Below the pieces are notes generated by a model that was not told where the DNA came from, did not search any database, and saw only the letters and a list, made by a program, of their open reading frames with translations. A stretch of DNA of 64,000 nucleotides from Polycladomyces abyssicola. GTDB lineage: Bacteria; Bacillota; Bacilli; Thermoactinomycetales; JIR-001. Positions 44,281 through 53,137 of the stretch are shown here, in pieces. How positions within the stretch are numbered: the stretch's first letter is position 1; each line of letters opens with the position of its first letter. Both the position numbers and the translations under genes were made by a program. The stretch spans positions 670,001 to 734,000 of the forward strand of contig NZ_AP024601.1 in assembly GCF_018326425.1 (NCBI RefSeq), read 5' to 3'.

Positions 44281-45387
44281 TCAATAAGTCCGGATGATGT
44301 TGTACAAAGTGTCCCGCTCGACAGGTACTCGCCCTGCTTCTTTGATCATGCGAATGAATTCCTGTTTGGGGGTCATCTGTTTCGTCTTGGCCCCGGCGGC
44401 ATGAACGATCTGTTCTTCCATCACCGTGCCGTCCAGATCGTCGACACCGAAATGGAGGGAAACCTGGGCCAATTTCAAGCCGATCATCATCCAGAACGCA
44501 CGGATATGCGGGAAGTTGTCCAGCATCAAACGGGAGACGGCCAGGATCTTAAGATCGTACATCCCGGTCGTTTCACTGGGCAAAGTGAATTCACGTGCCA
44601 GCTGGGTGTTTTCGGGGTGGAAAGCGAAGCCGAAAAAGGCCTGGAATCCCCCGGTCTTGTCTTGTAACTCTCTGAGACGGATCAAATGATCGATCACATG
44701 TTCGGGTTGTTCGATATGTCCGTACAAAATGGACGCATTGGATTTCATACCGAGTCGGTGACAGATTTCGTGGATCTCAAACCAGCGGTCGGCATTGGTT
44801 TTGTGGCCGGAAATCACTTTCCGGATTTCCGGATGGAAGATTTCGGCCCCGCCGCCTAGGATGGATCCCAGTCCCGCTTCTCTTAACCTCGTAATCGCCT
44901 CGTCCACACCGATTTTGGAGACACGGGCCAGATAGTCGATTTCCACGGCTGTGAAAGCTTGCACATGAATGTCCGGATTATGCTTTTTTGCGATCCGAAT
45001 CATGTCTTCATAATAGCTGAAAGGCAGCTTGGGATTCACGCCGCCGACGATGTGCAACTCGGTAAATCCTTTTCCCGCGATTTGCTTAGACTTCTCTTCG
45101 ATCTGTTCCAAGGAGAGCGTATACGATCTGGGATCGTTCGGCTTCAAACCAAACGCGCACAGTTTGCAGTCGAGATAACAAACATTGGTATAGTTCAAAT
45201 GGGTATTAACGATAAAATAAACGTTGTCGCCGTTTTTCCGCCGTCGAACCAGATCGGCCATTTGACCGATGGCCAACAAGTCGTTCGACTTCATCAGGCG
45301 GACACCGTCTTCAAATGTGAGACGTTCTCCCCGTTCGACCTTTTCGCGAATGTCCGTAAGGGTGTCCGGCGTCGAAATGGCCGTCAT
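44281..45387 (-). CDS. mqnE: aminofutalosine synthase MqnE (copy 1)
   Basis: A 368-residue radical SAM enzyme with CYLDCKLC (C70, C74, C77), HIVGGVNPKLPFSYYEDMIR, ILGGGAEIF, SNASILYGHIEQPEHVIDHL and GGFQAFFGFAFHPENTQLAR, then DNFPHIRAFWMMIGLKLAQV. These fit MqnE of the futalosine route to menaquinone. Together with the following copy it forms a tandem pair, with the aminopeptidase gene just upstream on the same strand. No mqnA, mqnB, mqnC or mqnD is visible, so the pathway must be scattered. AGAAGGGAA precedes the ATG at 45387. Confidence 0.87.
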   Translation of the reverse strand: MTAISTPDTLTDIREKVERGERLTFEDGVRLMKSNDLLAIGQMADLVRRRKNGDNVYFIVNTHLNYTNVCYLDCKLCAFGLKPNDPRSYTLSLEQIEEKSKQIAGKGFTELHIVGGVNPKLPFSYYEDMIRIAKKHNPDIHVQAFTAVEIDYLARVSKIGVDEAITRLREAGLGSILGGGAEIFHPEIRKVISGHKTNADRWFEIHEICHRLGMKSNASILYGHIEQPEHVIDHLIRLRELQDKTGGFQAFFGFAFHPENTQLAREFTLPSETTGMYDLKILAVSRLMLDNFPHIRAFWMMIGLKLAQVSLHFGVDDLDGTVMEEQIVHAAGAKTKQMTPKQEFIRMIKEAGRVPVERDTLYNIIRTY

Positions 45388-45463
45388 GATCGGATTCCCT
45401 TCTTTCTCATCATGGTCGTATACGATTTGTGCAATCCATCACTATTTTATCATAAACATTTTG

Positions 45464-46534
45464 CTAGAAACACCACTCCCCATTTTCCTGCACCAGCCGA
45501 CCATCCAGATAAATCCGGCCGCCTTCTCTAAGGTCCTTCACCATGTCCCAGTGAACGGTGGAACGGTTTTTCCCCCCGCATTCCTCATAAGCCTGCCCGA
45601 TGGCCAGATGGATGGTTCCCCCGATTTTTTCATCGAACAGAGTGTTTTTGGTATAACGAGTGATGCCGGTGTTGCACCCGATCCCCAATTCTCCCAGGTA
45701 GCGGGCGCCCTCGTCCGTCTCCAGCACTTCGTGCAGAAAGTCCTCTCCTTTTTCCGCCGTGGCTTCCGTCACTTTGCCTTCCCGAAACATGAGTCGGATG
45801 CCGGATACTTCCCGTCCGTTATAGACTTGCGGCCATTCGAATGTAATCGTACCTTCTGTTTGATGTTCAACAGGGGCATAAAAAAATTCGCCGCCGGGCA
45901 TATTGTTTTCACCACCGTCGATCACTCCATGTCGGTCTTCCAAACCGATGACCAGGTTGGTGCCGGGAGCTTCGATGCGGACTTCACGTGCCTTGTCAAA
46001 CAACGCCTTCGCTGTTTCCATGGTGGCTTTCATGCGGGTCCAATCCAGGTTGATCGCACCGAACACGAAATCCTCGTACTGGGAGAGTGGCATGTCGGCG
46101 TCTTGGGCCAGTGACGGCGTGGGGAACAGGGAGACGACCCATTTGGCTTCGTTGCGCATGTATCGATCCAACAGCGGCGCTTTGGCTTTACGGTGGCGCT
46201 GCAATCGTTTGGGATCGATTTGCATCAGTTCGCGCCGGTTTTCCGGGGCATCGATGGAAATCAATGCGTCTGCCTGTAAGTATGCTTCGCGTATGATGCC
46301 GGGAAGGGTATCCAGTTTCTCATCCGGTGCCGCTTCATAAAAAATCCGCTGCAGCCGTTCCGTGGTGAAGAAGGGAACCGGATGACCGCCCCGTTCCAAA
46401 ATCAAGCGGTACAACTCCTCCACCAGCGGCATCGCCAGCGGTGTGGATTGGATCAGCACTTGTTCATCCCGTTGGACACGGATCGAGTGATCGATCAGAA
46501 CCTGCGCCATTTGTCGAATCCGGGGATCACCCAT
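45464..46534 (-). CDS. M29 family aminopeptidase
   Basis: A 356-residue thermophilic-type (AmpS/AmpII) metallo-aminopeptidase. The conserved E-x-C region is not followed by eye in full, but GLEDRHGVIDGGENNMPGGE and FEWPQVYNGREVSGIRLMF, ELGIGCNTGITRYTKNTLFD and GGKNRSTVHWDMVKDL carry the Glu, His and Asp ligands of the dinuclear M29 site. It removes N-terminal residues from peptides in the cytosol. The ATG at 46534 follows AAAGGAGTG; the frame to 46564 is not needed. The mqnE gene starts 76 nt downstream, so they may be co-transcribed. Confidence 0.9.
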   Translation of the reverse strand: MGDPRIRQMAQVLIDHSIRVQRDEQVLIQSTPLAMPLVEELYRLILERGGHPVPFFTTERLQRIFYEAAPDEKLDTLPGIIREAYLQADALISIDAPENRRELMQIDPKRLQRHRKAKAPLLDRYMRNEAKWVVSLFPTPSLAQDADMPLSQYEDFVFGAINLDWTRMKATMETAKALFDKAREVRIEAPGTNLVIGLEDRHGVIDGGENNMPGGEFFYAPVEHQTEGTITFEWPQVYNGREVSGIRLMFREGKVTEATAEKGEDFLHEVLETDEGARYLGELGIGCNTGITRYTKNTLFDEKIGGTIHLAIGQAYEECGGKNRSTVHWDMVKDLREGGRIYLDGRLVQENGEWCF

Positions 46535-46725
46535 ACTAACACTCCTTTCAACATCCATCTCCATTATTATACAATAAGAAACAAATACATAGAATTAAGT
46601 GATATTTAGCAAAAAACTGGTTTTCAATTTGTCGGATTCAAGGTAAGATAGTGGTAAAGCACATTTGTTCGAATCCCCCCAATGTGTTCTTACACGCTAC
46701 ATAACCCGAAAAGGAGAGGAAACCG

Positions 46726-46959
46726 ATGCTGAAGGGGAAGCGGTTGGAAGAGGAGATCGAGCGAATGCGGCATGAGATGGAGCAGGCGGCTCAGCGCTTG
46801 GGCTTGTCCCATCCGGAAGTTCACTTGTTGAGCAAGGAACTGGACGGTCTGTTGAACGCGTGGGTAAAGGAACAAATCGTGTCGAAACCCCACCGCATCT
46901 ACCCGCTCGGTTCGACGTCTGACCGTGTGCGTGAAGCTGATGTGCTGTATTTCTGGTAA
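46726..46959 (+). CDS. Spo0E-family aspartyl-phosphate phosphatase
   Basis: A 77-residue two-helix protein. The Spo0E signature LSKELDGLLN (consensus S-x-E-L-D) is at residues 35-44, preceded by a helix IERMRHEMEQAAQRLG. These proteins dephosphorylate Spo0A-P and delay sporulation. A C-terminal tail of about 25 residues extends past the usual end. AAAGGAGAGG precedes the ATG. Transcribed alone, with a perfect hairpin downstream. Confidence 0.85.
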   Translation: MLKGKRLEEEIERMRHEMEQAAQRLGLSHPEVHLLSKELDGLLNAWVKEQIVSKPHRIYPLGSTSDRVREADVLYFW

Positions 46960-47009
46960 TCTGTCGCATTCCTCCGACTACACCGCTTCCCCCCCATCCA
47001 CCACCCCCC

Positions 47010-47041
47010 GAATGCCTGGCGGTTGTATCCGCCAGGCATTC
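47010..47041 (+). terminator. stem-loop after the spo0E-like gene
   Basis: GAATGCCTGGCGG (47010-47022), 6-nt loop and its perfect complement (47029-47041). No clear T run, so termination is less certain than the structure. Confidence 0.65.
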
Positions 47042-47111
47042 CCTGTATACTGGATGTACGAGAGGGAATGCTGTGCAGCAAGCGACCCTGACTCCCATGG
47101 GAGGGATAATG

Positions 47112-47468
47112 ATGATCACGTTGACGGAACGGGCGAGTCACCGGATCAAGGAAATGCTCGCCGAAGAAGAGCATCCGGAGAAATTGTACCTGCGTATCGG
47201 TGTGACCCATGGTGGATGCAGCGGATTTTCGTACGGCATGGGTTTTGATGAGGATAAAACGGAAGAGGATTTGGAACTGGAACAACACGGCTTGCGAATC
47301 TTGATCGACAAACACAGCCTTGATCTGATCAAAGGATTGGAAATCGACTTCAAAGAATCGATGATGGGTGGTGGCTTCACCATTCACAATCCGAACGCCA
47401 TCGCCACCTGCGGCTGCGGCCATTCGTTCCGTACCGCCGATAACCCAGGCAAACCAGAAGAGTGTTGA
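47112..47468 (+). CDS. yutM: A-type Fe-S carrier protein (HesB/IscA, YutM)
   Basis: A 118-residue A-type iron-sulfur carrier. The three cluster cysteines are in THGGCSGFSYGM and in CGCG near the C-terminus (ATCGCGHSFRT). FKESMMGGGFTIHNPNA is characteristic of the HesB/YadR/YfhF type. It moves clusters from scaffolds to targets; B. subtilis YutM is the likely ortholog given yutI nearby. Start at one of two adjacent ATGs (47109/47112) with GGGAGGGA upstream. Confidence 0.92.
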   Translation: MITLTERASHRIKEMLAEEEHPEKLYLRIGVTHGGCSGFSYGMGFDEDKTEEDLELEQHGLRILIDKHSLDLIKGLEIDFKESMMGGGFTIHNPNAIATCGCGHSFRTADNPGKPEEC

Positions 47469-47546
47469 CACTATTGAGGCGTAAGGTTGGACGGATTTAG
47501 CGATAGGTGAGGCGACAGGAATAACGGATGGGTTGTAGTTTTAGCG

Positions 47547-47589
47547 CGTCCTGAACCCGGTTAACAACCGTGGGGAGGGACGTTTTTTT
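47547..47589 (+). terminator. terminator with nested stem after yutM
   Basis: CGTCC (47547-47551) pairs with GGACG around an inner CCCGGTT/AACCGTGGG hairpin, followed by seven T. It lies in the 425-nt gap 47469-47894, which otherwise holds no gene. Confidence 0.75.
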
Positions 47590-47894
47590 ATCCCTGGGAA
47601 ACGAGCTAACGACGAAGGGGCATATTTTGTGGGTTTCGTGTGATTAATTTGATTTATCGTAAAAAAGAGTTGACTAAATAATACCGATACATAAAAGGGT
47701 TGGAGGACGCGCTAAAGCTGATTCAATTTACAGATAAAAATATTTTCCTGAATGTGTCGAATCCTTTTCCAATGGTGCATCTCCTTATCCGAAATTCTAC
47801 GGATTTCTGCACAAACAGAAAAAATGATGCTAAAATAGAAAAAGTTCTTTTTCATTATTCTATCACTTGAACTCATCCGCGAAAGGAGATGCAC

Positions 47895-48776
47895 ATGTCG
47901 GGAACGTGGTTGAAGAAAATGACGATCGGCTGTGCGGCCGTAACCAGTGTGGTATGGCTGTTGGCCGGATGCAGTGTGCAGACTGCCGTGGAAGCGCTGC
48001 AAACCGTACAGGAACAGAAAAAGCCGTTAACAGCTGATCAAGTGGTGGCCAAGTCGATCGATGCGATGGGGAAATTGAAGGGAACAAAGTGGCATGTCCA
48101 GGGTGATCAAAGGATTATGGGGCCGCACGATTCGGGAGAGATGCATGTTCAATCTGAAGCGACGTTTGAGCAGGATCAGCAGAATCAATATCACAGTATG
48201 ATGGATATTGACGCGGAAGCGCCGGGTGAAAATCATCAAATCAAAATGGAAATGTACACTCAGGATCAGGAATTGTTTATCAATATGGTAAGAGACGAAG
48301 AATCGACAGACGGATGGGTGAAAAAACGTTTACAACCGGGAGAAAAGGACGAAGTTCAAGAACTGTACCAAGGTGTGCAACACGATACAGACAAAATCCT
48401 CAACCTTTTCCGTGAGGAAGGGAAAAAAGTCAAACTTCATGAAGAAGCGGATGCATACCGATTGGAACTGACATTGCACAATGATCCGCGAATCAGATCG
48501 TATATGGACTTTTCTGACGAGGATGGTCAAAATTTATGGAAGAGTAACGAGGGAATTCAATACAAAAGCATGACCATGACCTTGTGGGTGGACAAAAAAA
48601 CTTTTCGACAAACCCAGGCGGAACAAACTGCAGAACTGGGAATAAAAGAAAATGGAAAAACGGGTTACTGGAAACAACACTGGACTATGGAATTTCAAGG
48701 GGAAGTTCAACAGGTTATTATCCCGGCCGATGTGGAACAAAACGCTCGGGAGATAGACGATTCTTCTTCTTATTAA
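47895..48776 (+). CDS. lipoprotein of the LppX/DUF6612-like kind
   Basis: A 293-residue exported lipoprotein, lipobox LLAGC after a hydrophobic signal. The mature part is a repetitive beta-rich domain (QVVAKSIDAMGKLKGTKWHV, IKMEMYTQDQELFINM, KSMTMTLWVDKKTFRQTQAE) of the type seen in LppX/LolA-like lipid-carrying folds and DUF6612 lipoproteins; function unknown. GAAAGGAGATGCAC precedes the ATG at 47895. Monocistronic. Confidence 0.82.
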   Translation: MSGTWLKKMTIGCAAVTSVVWLLAGCSVQTAVEALQTVQEQKKPLTADQVVAKSIDAMGKLKGTKWHVQGDQRIMGPHDSGEMHVQSEATFEQDQQNQYHSMMDIDAEAPGENHQIKMEMYTQDQELFINMVRDEESTDGWVKKRLQPGEKDEVQELYQGVQHDTDKILNLFREEGKKVKLHEEADAYRLELTLHNDPRIRSYMDFSDEDGQNLWKSNEGIQYKSMTMTLWVDKKTFRQTQAEQTAELGIKENGKTGYWKQHWTMEFQGEVQQVIIPADVEQNAREIDDSSSY

Positions 48777-48796
48777 GCACAAATTTTATGCACAAA

Positions 48797-48832
48797 AAAA
48801 GGCGCGCCGACTTGAATCGGATGCGCCTTTTT
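48797..48832. terminator. terminator between convergent genes
   Basis: AAAAGGCGC and GCGCCTTTTT with an inner CCGACTTGAATCGG hairpin. Serves the lipoprotein gene and probably the opposing small gene. Confidence 0.85.
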
Positions 48833-48850
48833 AAGAGTGTTTGTTATCGT

Positions 48851-49117
48851 CTAATGAGAACCTGATCCGTTCCTGCCGATCGGGATTCGCTCCCTCCGAA
48901 AAATCAATACCCGGTGGTGGCGCCGCGCCTCGGTTAATTTCATGTAGAGTTCACTGGCGGTGCCGTACGCTTTGGCTTGTAATGCTTGTTTGTAAGCCCG
49001 TTCCAAGGGAGCGACCTCTAACCGGTTATATTGATCCGCGACAGTGGTTGTGCGAGGTTTGGGCGGGTTTTGAGCCTTTTTCTCCCGCTTTTTCAATTTT
49101 CCTTTTTTCTTTCCCAT
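48851..49117 (-). CDS. small basic protein, unknown
   Basis: An 88-residue protein with a strongly basic N-terminus (MGKKKGKLKKREKKAQ) and C-terminal half with a short helical region (LERAYKQALQAKAYGTASEL). No cysteines, no membrane segment. GAGGAGGAG precedes the ATG, supporting expression. I recognise no family; it may bind nucleic acid, judging only from its charge. Confidence 0.65.
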   Translation of the reverse strand: MGKKKGKLKKREKKAQNPPKPRTTTVADQYNRLEVAPLERAYKQALQAKAYGTASELYMKLTEARRHHRVLIFRRERIPIGRNGSGSH

Positions 49118-49203
49118 GGCGATCTCCTCCTCGTATCCAGGATACGAGACAGGAAAGCCACTGGAGATGGGCGATTGTATCTAAGGAAAAAATTAGGCGC
49201 GAA

Positions 49204-49536
49204 TTATGTCTCAAACACGCCAAGGCTTTCGATCTGGCGTTTGGTTTCCGGTGTACCCAGTTCATGGATTTTACGGTAAATGGCATGCAAATACTGATCG
49301 TATGCCTGGTTTTCCTTATTCATCAGGTGGTAGGCCTTGGTCGGGATGTGGGATTGCCAAAATGAACCGTGATCATGTTCCGAAGCAAGGTCCATCAATT
49401 GGCGCAAGGATTGCAGTTCATCCGGTGTCGCGTCGATGGCATAATCGTAGTACGCGTCGTTGGGGTCCAGATGTTCGCGAATCTCCCCCTGATAAGCGCC
49501 AGGGTGTACCGTGATGTAATACCGTTTTTTCTCCAT
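49204..49536 (-). CDS. conserved 110-residue protein, unknown
   Basis: Begins MEKKRYYITVHPGAYQGEIR and contains YAIDATPDELQSLRQLMDLA and PYHLMNKENQAY-like sequence (KAYHLMNKENQAYDQYLHAI), a pattern seen in small Bacillales proteins of unknown function sometimes labelled hydrolase. No catalytic motif is visible. It starts 6 nt after the zinc-ribbon gene with AGGTGATG upstream, forming the last gene of a three-gene unit. Confidence 0.72.
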   Translation of the reverse strand: MEKKRYYITVHPGAYQGEIREHLDPNDAYYDYAIDATPDELQSLRQLMDLASEHDHGSFWQSHIPTKAYHLMNKENQAYDQYLHAIYRKIHELGTPETKRQIESLGVFET

Positions 49537-49542
49537 TCAGCA

Positions 49543-49824
49543 TCACCTGTCGGGATAGATGGCGGAGAGATTCACCTCAGCCACCATCAGCGTGTCCGAG
49601 AAGTCACATTGGGGACAATAAACCACATGTGGGCACTGATGGTTTTCCTCATCGATCCATCCATCCGTTTTTTTTAAATCGTCAATCGGGCGGTACGGAC
49701 TGTAAGGGGCAAACATGTCGAGGAGACGCCCATGATCCTCCATGGTTTCACCGCAATGGGGACAGAGAATGGATAAGCTGATCAAACCGTTGCAAATGGG
49801 GCAACCATAAGCGATCGTACTCAT
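49543..49824 (-). CDS. small zinc-ribbon protein
   Basis: A 93-residue protein with two pairs of knuckles: CPICNGLISLSILCPHC at residues 8-24 and CPHVVYCPQC near 63-72, indicating one or two structural zinc sites. No enzymatic motif. It overlaps the membrane-protein gene upstream by 1 nt and precedes the 110-residue gene by 6 nt, so all three are co-translated. Function unknown. Confidence 0.75.
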   Translation of the reverse strand: MSTIAYGCPICNGLISLSILCPHCGETMEDHGRLLDMFAPYSPYRPIDDLKKTDGWIDEENHQCPHVVYCPQCDFSDTLMVAEVNLSAIYPDR

Positions 49825-50024
49825 TATTCATCCCGATGCCCAAGCCAACTGGGCAAAATGAGATAGCTGAGCCAGATGACAAAGGCGATACCTCCGCCAA
49901 TCCATGTGAGCAGGGTGGGTTCACCCCGTTCCCGCATGGCGGTCATGATAGCCAACGGCATGAACAGCGTTAACCCCAGCAATCCTGCATAGTACAAAAC
50001 CGCCAACCATTTTCTCTGTACCAT
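49824..50024 (-). CDS. small two-helix membrane protein
   Basis: A 66-residue protein with two hydrophobic segments (WLAVLYYAGLLGLTLFMPLA and LLTWIGGGIAFVIWLSYLIL). The ATG at 50024 has GGGGGGATG upstream. Its TAA overlaps the start of the zinc-ribbon gene. First gene of the small-gene unit 50024-49204; no family recognised. Confidence 0.7.
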   Translation of the reverse strand: MVQRKWLAVLYYAGLLGLTLFMPLAIMTAMRERGEPTLLTWIGGGIAFVIWLSYLILPSWLGHRDE

Positions 50025-50088
50025 CAAACATCCCCCCACATTTGGACGTTCCTGGGTTTAGCTTGGCGGCGATCCATCAGGTTTATGC

Positions 50089-50136
50089 AAAAAAAGACCG
50101 CTAATTCCCACACCGGTATCGGTGGGGAAAGCGGTT
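50089..50136 (-). terminator. distal terminator after yumC
   Basis: Minus strand AACCGCT ... AGCGGTC with an inner CCCACCG/CGGTGTGGG hairpin, then seven T. Second of two consecutive terminators downstream of yumC. Confidence 0.75.
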
Positions 50137-50181
50137 GTTTCGGTTACTTGGTTTTTAGTAAAGGAATGTTGTCAAGTTCCG

Positions 50182-50245
50182 CAAAAAAACCGTCACTCAT
50201 CTCCGGATTGTATATCGGAAATAGAGTTGCTCGGATGGGTGACGG
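50182..50245 (-). terminator. proximal terminator after yumC
   Basis: Minus strand CCGTCACCCATC (50245-50234) pairs with GATGAGTGACGG (50201-50190) around a 32-nt loop, followed by seven T. Lies 33 nt past the yumC stop. Confidence 0.75.
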
Positions 50246-50277
50246 CTTTTGGTTTTTTCAAAAGTCCCGACCGACCA

Positions 50278-51276
50278 TCAAAGCTTCATGTTGGAACTGT
50301 GACCCGGTTGGAGTCGAGCTGACGGGTCCAGATATTGTTTGGCATTGTTCACTGCAGTGGGCGCTTCGCCGAATCCGACGGCGATCAATTTCACTTTACC
50401 GGGATACGTGGCGATGTCGCCTGCGGCGTAAATGCCCGGAATATTGGTTTCCATGCGTGAATTGACAACGATGCCCCCGTTTTCGATGTGAAGTCCCCAT
50501 TCTTTGATCGGACCGAGTGAAGAAACGAATCCGAAGCTGACGATCAGGGCATCCACATGCAATTCCTCGGTTGTCCCCGTTTTTTTGTCAACGATCACGA
50601 CTTTTTCGATACGTTCCTCACCTTGCAGGGATTGGATTTCTCGCGGTGTGATGATTCGGACGCTGGATTTTTTCATCCGTTCCACACTGTGTTCATGTGC
50701 GCGGAACGTGTCCCTGCGGTGAATCAGTGTGACGCTTTTGGCGATCGGTTCCAGCATCAAGGCCCAGTCGACAGCCGAATCGCCGCCACCGGCAATCAGT
50801 ACGTCCTGATCCCTGAATTGATTCAAATTGTTGACGAAATAGAACAAGTTTTTTCCTTCATACTTTTCAGCACCCGGTATGTTCAGTTTCCGAGGCTCAA
50901 ATGCTCCGCAACCGGCCGTAATGATGACCGTTCGCGACAAATGCAACCCTTTGTTGGTGGTCAACTCGAAAATGCCGTCTTCATTTTTGACGACATTCTG
51001 CACCTTTTCTTCCAGGCAATAGACCGGATTGAACAGATTGGCCTGCTCGATTAGATTCTGGACCAACTCCTGCGCCCGCACTTTGGGGAAACCGGCTACG
51101 TCGTAAATATATTTTTCCGGGTACAAGGCTGATAATTGCCCCCCCAGTTGGGGCATACTCTCAATGATTTTAACGGATGCCTGGCGCATCCCAGCATAAA
51201 ATGCGGCAAAGAGTCCGACAGGCCCTCCGCCGATAATGGTGATGTCCATGATTTCCCGTTGCGTTCCGCCACCCAT
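50278..51276 (-). CDS. yumC: ferredoxin--NADP+ reductase (YumC)
   Basis: A 332-residue thioredoxin-reductase-like flavoprotein. The FAD motif is [20 protein letters not shown], with [20 protein letters not shown]; the NADPH motif [20 protein letters not shown] and [15 protein letters not shown]; and the C-terminal FAD segment [20 protein letters not shown] with [16 protein letters not shown]. The CxxC pair of true thioredoxin reductase is absent, as in YumC-type FNRs, which pass electrons between NADPH and ferredoxin or flavodoxin. CGGAGGTG precedes the ATG. Divergent from yumB. Confidence 0.95.
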   Translation of the reverse strand: MGGGTQREIMDITIIGGGPVGLFAAFYAGMRQASVKIIESMPQLGGQLSALYPEKYIYDVAGFPKVRAQELVQNLIEQANLFNPVYCLEEKVQNVVKNEDGIFELTTNKGLHLSRTVIITAGCGAFEPRKLNIPGAEKYEGKNLFYFVNNLNQFRDQDVLIAGGGDSAVDWALMLEPIAKSVTLIHRRDTFRAHEHSVERMKKSSVRIITPREIQSLQGEERIEKVVIVDKKTGTTEELHVDALIVSFGFVSSLGPIKEWGLHIENGGIVVNSRMETNIPGIYAAGDIATYPGKVKLIAVGFGEAPTAVNNAKQYLDPSARLQPGHSSNMKL

Positions 51277-51332
51277 GTGAGCACCTCCGATTCGTTCCGA
51301 AGAGACCTACCGAACAATGGTCATCGTTAACC

Positions 51333-51361
51333 ATTATAATGTTGATTTTTCACAATGGAAA
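51333..51361 (-). promoter_or_regulatory. sigma-A promoter of yumC
   Basis: Minus strand TTTCCA (51356-51361), 17-nt spacer, TATAAT (51333-51338). The spacer contains TTGTGAA, a half site reminiscent of the redox repressor Rex, but the second half is degenerate. Confidence 0.6.
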
Positions 51362-51547
51362 GAGGGGACAGATGGCACTGAGCGGCGTAAGAACGGATGG
51401 GGACAAAATCTGACCAAAAAGCCTTGCCAAGAGTACGTGAAAAAATTATCATAAACTGTGGGTTCTGAATAAGGACGAGGAAATAATTGGCGGATTTTAT
51501 GTGAGGAATTTCTCATACTGAAATCTTAGGCAATGGAAGTGATATCG

Positions 51548-52747
51548 ATGGCAACTCCGAAAATCGTCGTATTGGGAGCCGGTTATGCCGGCTTGATGAC
51601 CGTGGTCGGCTTACAAAAGAAACTCAATTACAATGAGGCCGACGTCACATTAGTCAACCAAAACGATTACCATTACATCACCACCTTGTTGCACGAGCCT
51701 GCCGCTGGCACACAACCGGCCGATCATGCACGAATCGCGATCCGGGATATTATCGACGAAAAGAAAGTGAAGTTCATCCAGGATCAGGTCACCGCCATCA
51801 AACTGGATCAAAAAGAAGTACACTTGGCGAATAATGAACCGTTGTCCTACGACTATCTGGTGGTCGGGCTGGGAAGTGCCCCGGAAACGTTCGGTATTCG
51901 GGGACTGCTGGAAAACGCGCTGTTTATCCGTAACATCAACAGCGTACGGATGATCAATCAACATATCGAGTACATGTTCTCCAAATACCACAATGAAGGT
52001 CAACGTCAAGACCTGATCACCATCGTGGTGGGTGGAGCCGGATTTACCGGCATTGAATTTGTGGGTGAATTGATCGATCGGATGCCCGAGCTGTGCCGTA
52101 AATACGATATTCCCCGGGAAAAGGTACGCCTGATCAATATCGAGGCGGCACCGACGGTTCTGCCCGGATTCGATCCAGAACTGGTGGATTATGCGGTCAA
52201 GTATTTTGAAAGCAACGGTGTGGAGTTCCGCCTCAGCACCCCGATCGAAGAATGCACCGAGGACGGCGTGATCCTCAAAGGCGGTGAAGAAATCAAAGCG
52301 GCAACTGTCGTCTGGACGGGTGGTGTCCGCGGTAACAAACTGGTGGAAGAGTCCGGCTTGGAAACGATGCGGGGACGCGTCAAAGTGGATGAGTTTCTCC
52401 GTGCACCGGGACATCCGGAAGTATTCGTACTGGGTGACAGCTCCTTGGTATTCAACAAAGAAAACGACCGCCCCTATCCGCCGACGGCACAAATCGCCAC
52501 GCAACAAGGGCAAAACTGTGCGAAAAACCTGGTGGCGGCGATTCGAGGCGGCCAGATGGAGCCGTTTGTCTTCGACTTGAAGGGAACCGTTGCTTCACTG
52601 GGTCGCAAAGAAGCGATCGGCATTGTGGGCAAGAGCAAATTGTTTGGCCGCAAAGCAGCCATCATGAAACGCATCATCGAGTTGCGTTGGCTGTATTTGT
52701 TGGGTGGCATCCCGATGGTGTTGCGCAAGGGTCGGCATTTGATCTGA
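51548..52747 (+). CDS. yumB: type II NADH dehydrogenase (YumB-like NDH-2)
   Basis: Membrane-associated single-subunit NADH:quinone oxidoreductase of 399 residues, passing electrons to menaquinone without pumping protons. FAD motif VVLGAGYAGLMTVVGLQKKL; AAGTQPADHARIAI is the quinone-site AQxxQ-like stretch in variant form; NADH motif IVVGGAGFTGIEFVGEL; VFVLGDSSLVF and PTAQIATQQGQNCAKNL close the FAD site. The C-terminal LRWLYLLGGIPMVLRKG helix is the membrane anchor. The ATG at 51548 follows GGAAGTGA; ATG 51533 is less likely. Synteny yumC-yumB-yuiA-yuiB matches B. subtilis. Confidence 0.94.
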   Translation: MATPKIVVLGAGYAGLMTVVGLQKKLNYNEADVTLVNQNDYHYITTLLHEPAAGTQPADHARIAIRDIIDEKKVKFIQDQVTAIKLDQKEVHLANNEPLSYDYLVVGLGSAPETFGIRGLLENALFIRNINSVRMINQHIEYMFSKYHNEGQRQDLITIVVGGAGFTGIEFVGELIDRMPELCRKYDIPREKVRLINIEAAPTVLPGFDPELVDYAVKYFESNGVEFRLSTPIEECTEDGVILKGGEEIKAATVVWTGGVRGNKLVEESGLETMRGRVKVDEFLRAPGHPEVFVLGDSSLVFNKENDRPYPPTAQIATQQGQNCAKNLVAAIRGGQMEPFVFDLKGTVASLGRKEAIGIVGKSKLFGRKAAIMKRIIELRWLYLLGGIPMVLRKGRHLI

Positions 52748-52773
52748 ATGGTTTGATTAAAGATAAAGACCTC

Positions 52774-52800
52774 AACCCCTTCCGGGAGGAAGGGGTTTGT
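52774..52800 (+). terminator. terminator of yumB
   Basis: AACCCCTTCC, GGGA loop, GGAAGGGGTT, then TGTTTATT. Confidence 0.85.
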
Positions 52801-52992
52801 TTATTCACCAAAATCACTCAAAAATTGTGAGTAAAAAAGAGAATAAGTGAAATCAGTCAATGGTTACGCTTACATCTGACTAGAAACGGAATATTGGGAA
52901 AATTTACTTCTTTATTTTTTTCTTTTTCTCAGGTATGATTATCTGAAAATTAGAGAAAATAAACAGAATCAAGAAGAACAGGGGGGCTGTCA

Positions 52993-53130
52993 ATGACAAC
53001 CGCTACTACATTGGAAAGGGAAGATACCTGCCTCTATTGTGGAGGAGATGGATATTACCAACTCCTTCTGGGTGGTTCGGAAACATGCGAATCCTGCGGT
53101 GGAACCGGCAAAAAAACGCAGGAGGACTGA
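52993..53130 (+). CDS. yuiA: YuiA family zinc-knuckle miniprotein
   Basis: A 45-residue protein with two knuckles, CLYC at residues 13-16 and CESC at 32-35, each followed by a GGxG turn (CGGDGYYQLLLGGSETCESC). The spacing resembles the zinc-binding repeat of DnaJ. It matches the B. subtilis YuiA family between yumB and yuiB; function unknown. GGGGGGCTGTCA precedes the ATG and a strong terminator follows, so it is a real, separately transcribed gene despite its size. Confidence 0.85.
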   Translation: MTTATTLEREDTCLYCGGDGYYQLLLGGSETCESCGGTGKKTQED

Positions 53131-53137
53131 TTTGATG

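Noticed and set aside
51339-51355. Rex-binding site in the yumC promoter
   Set aside because: Only the left half TTGTGAA matches; the second half is too degenerate to call.
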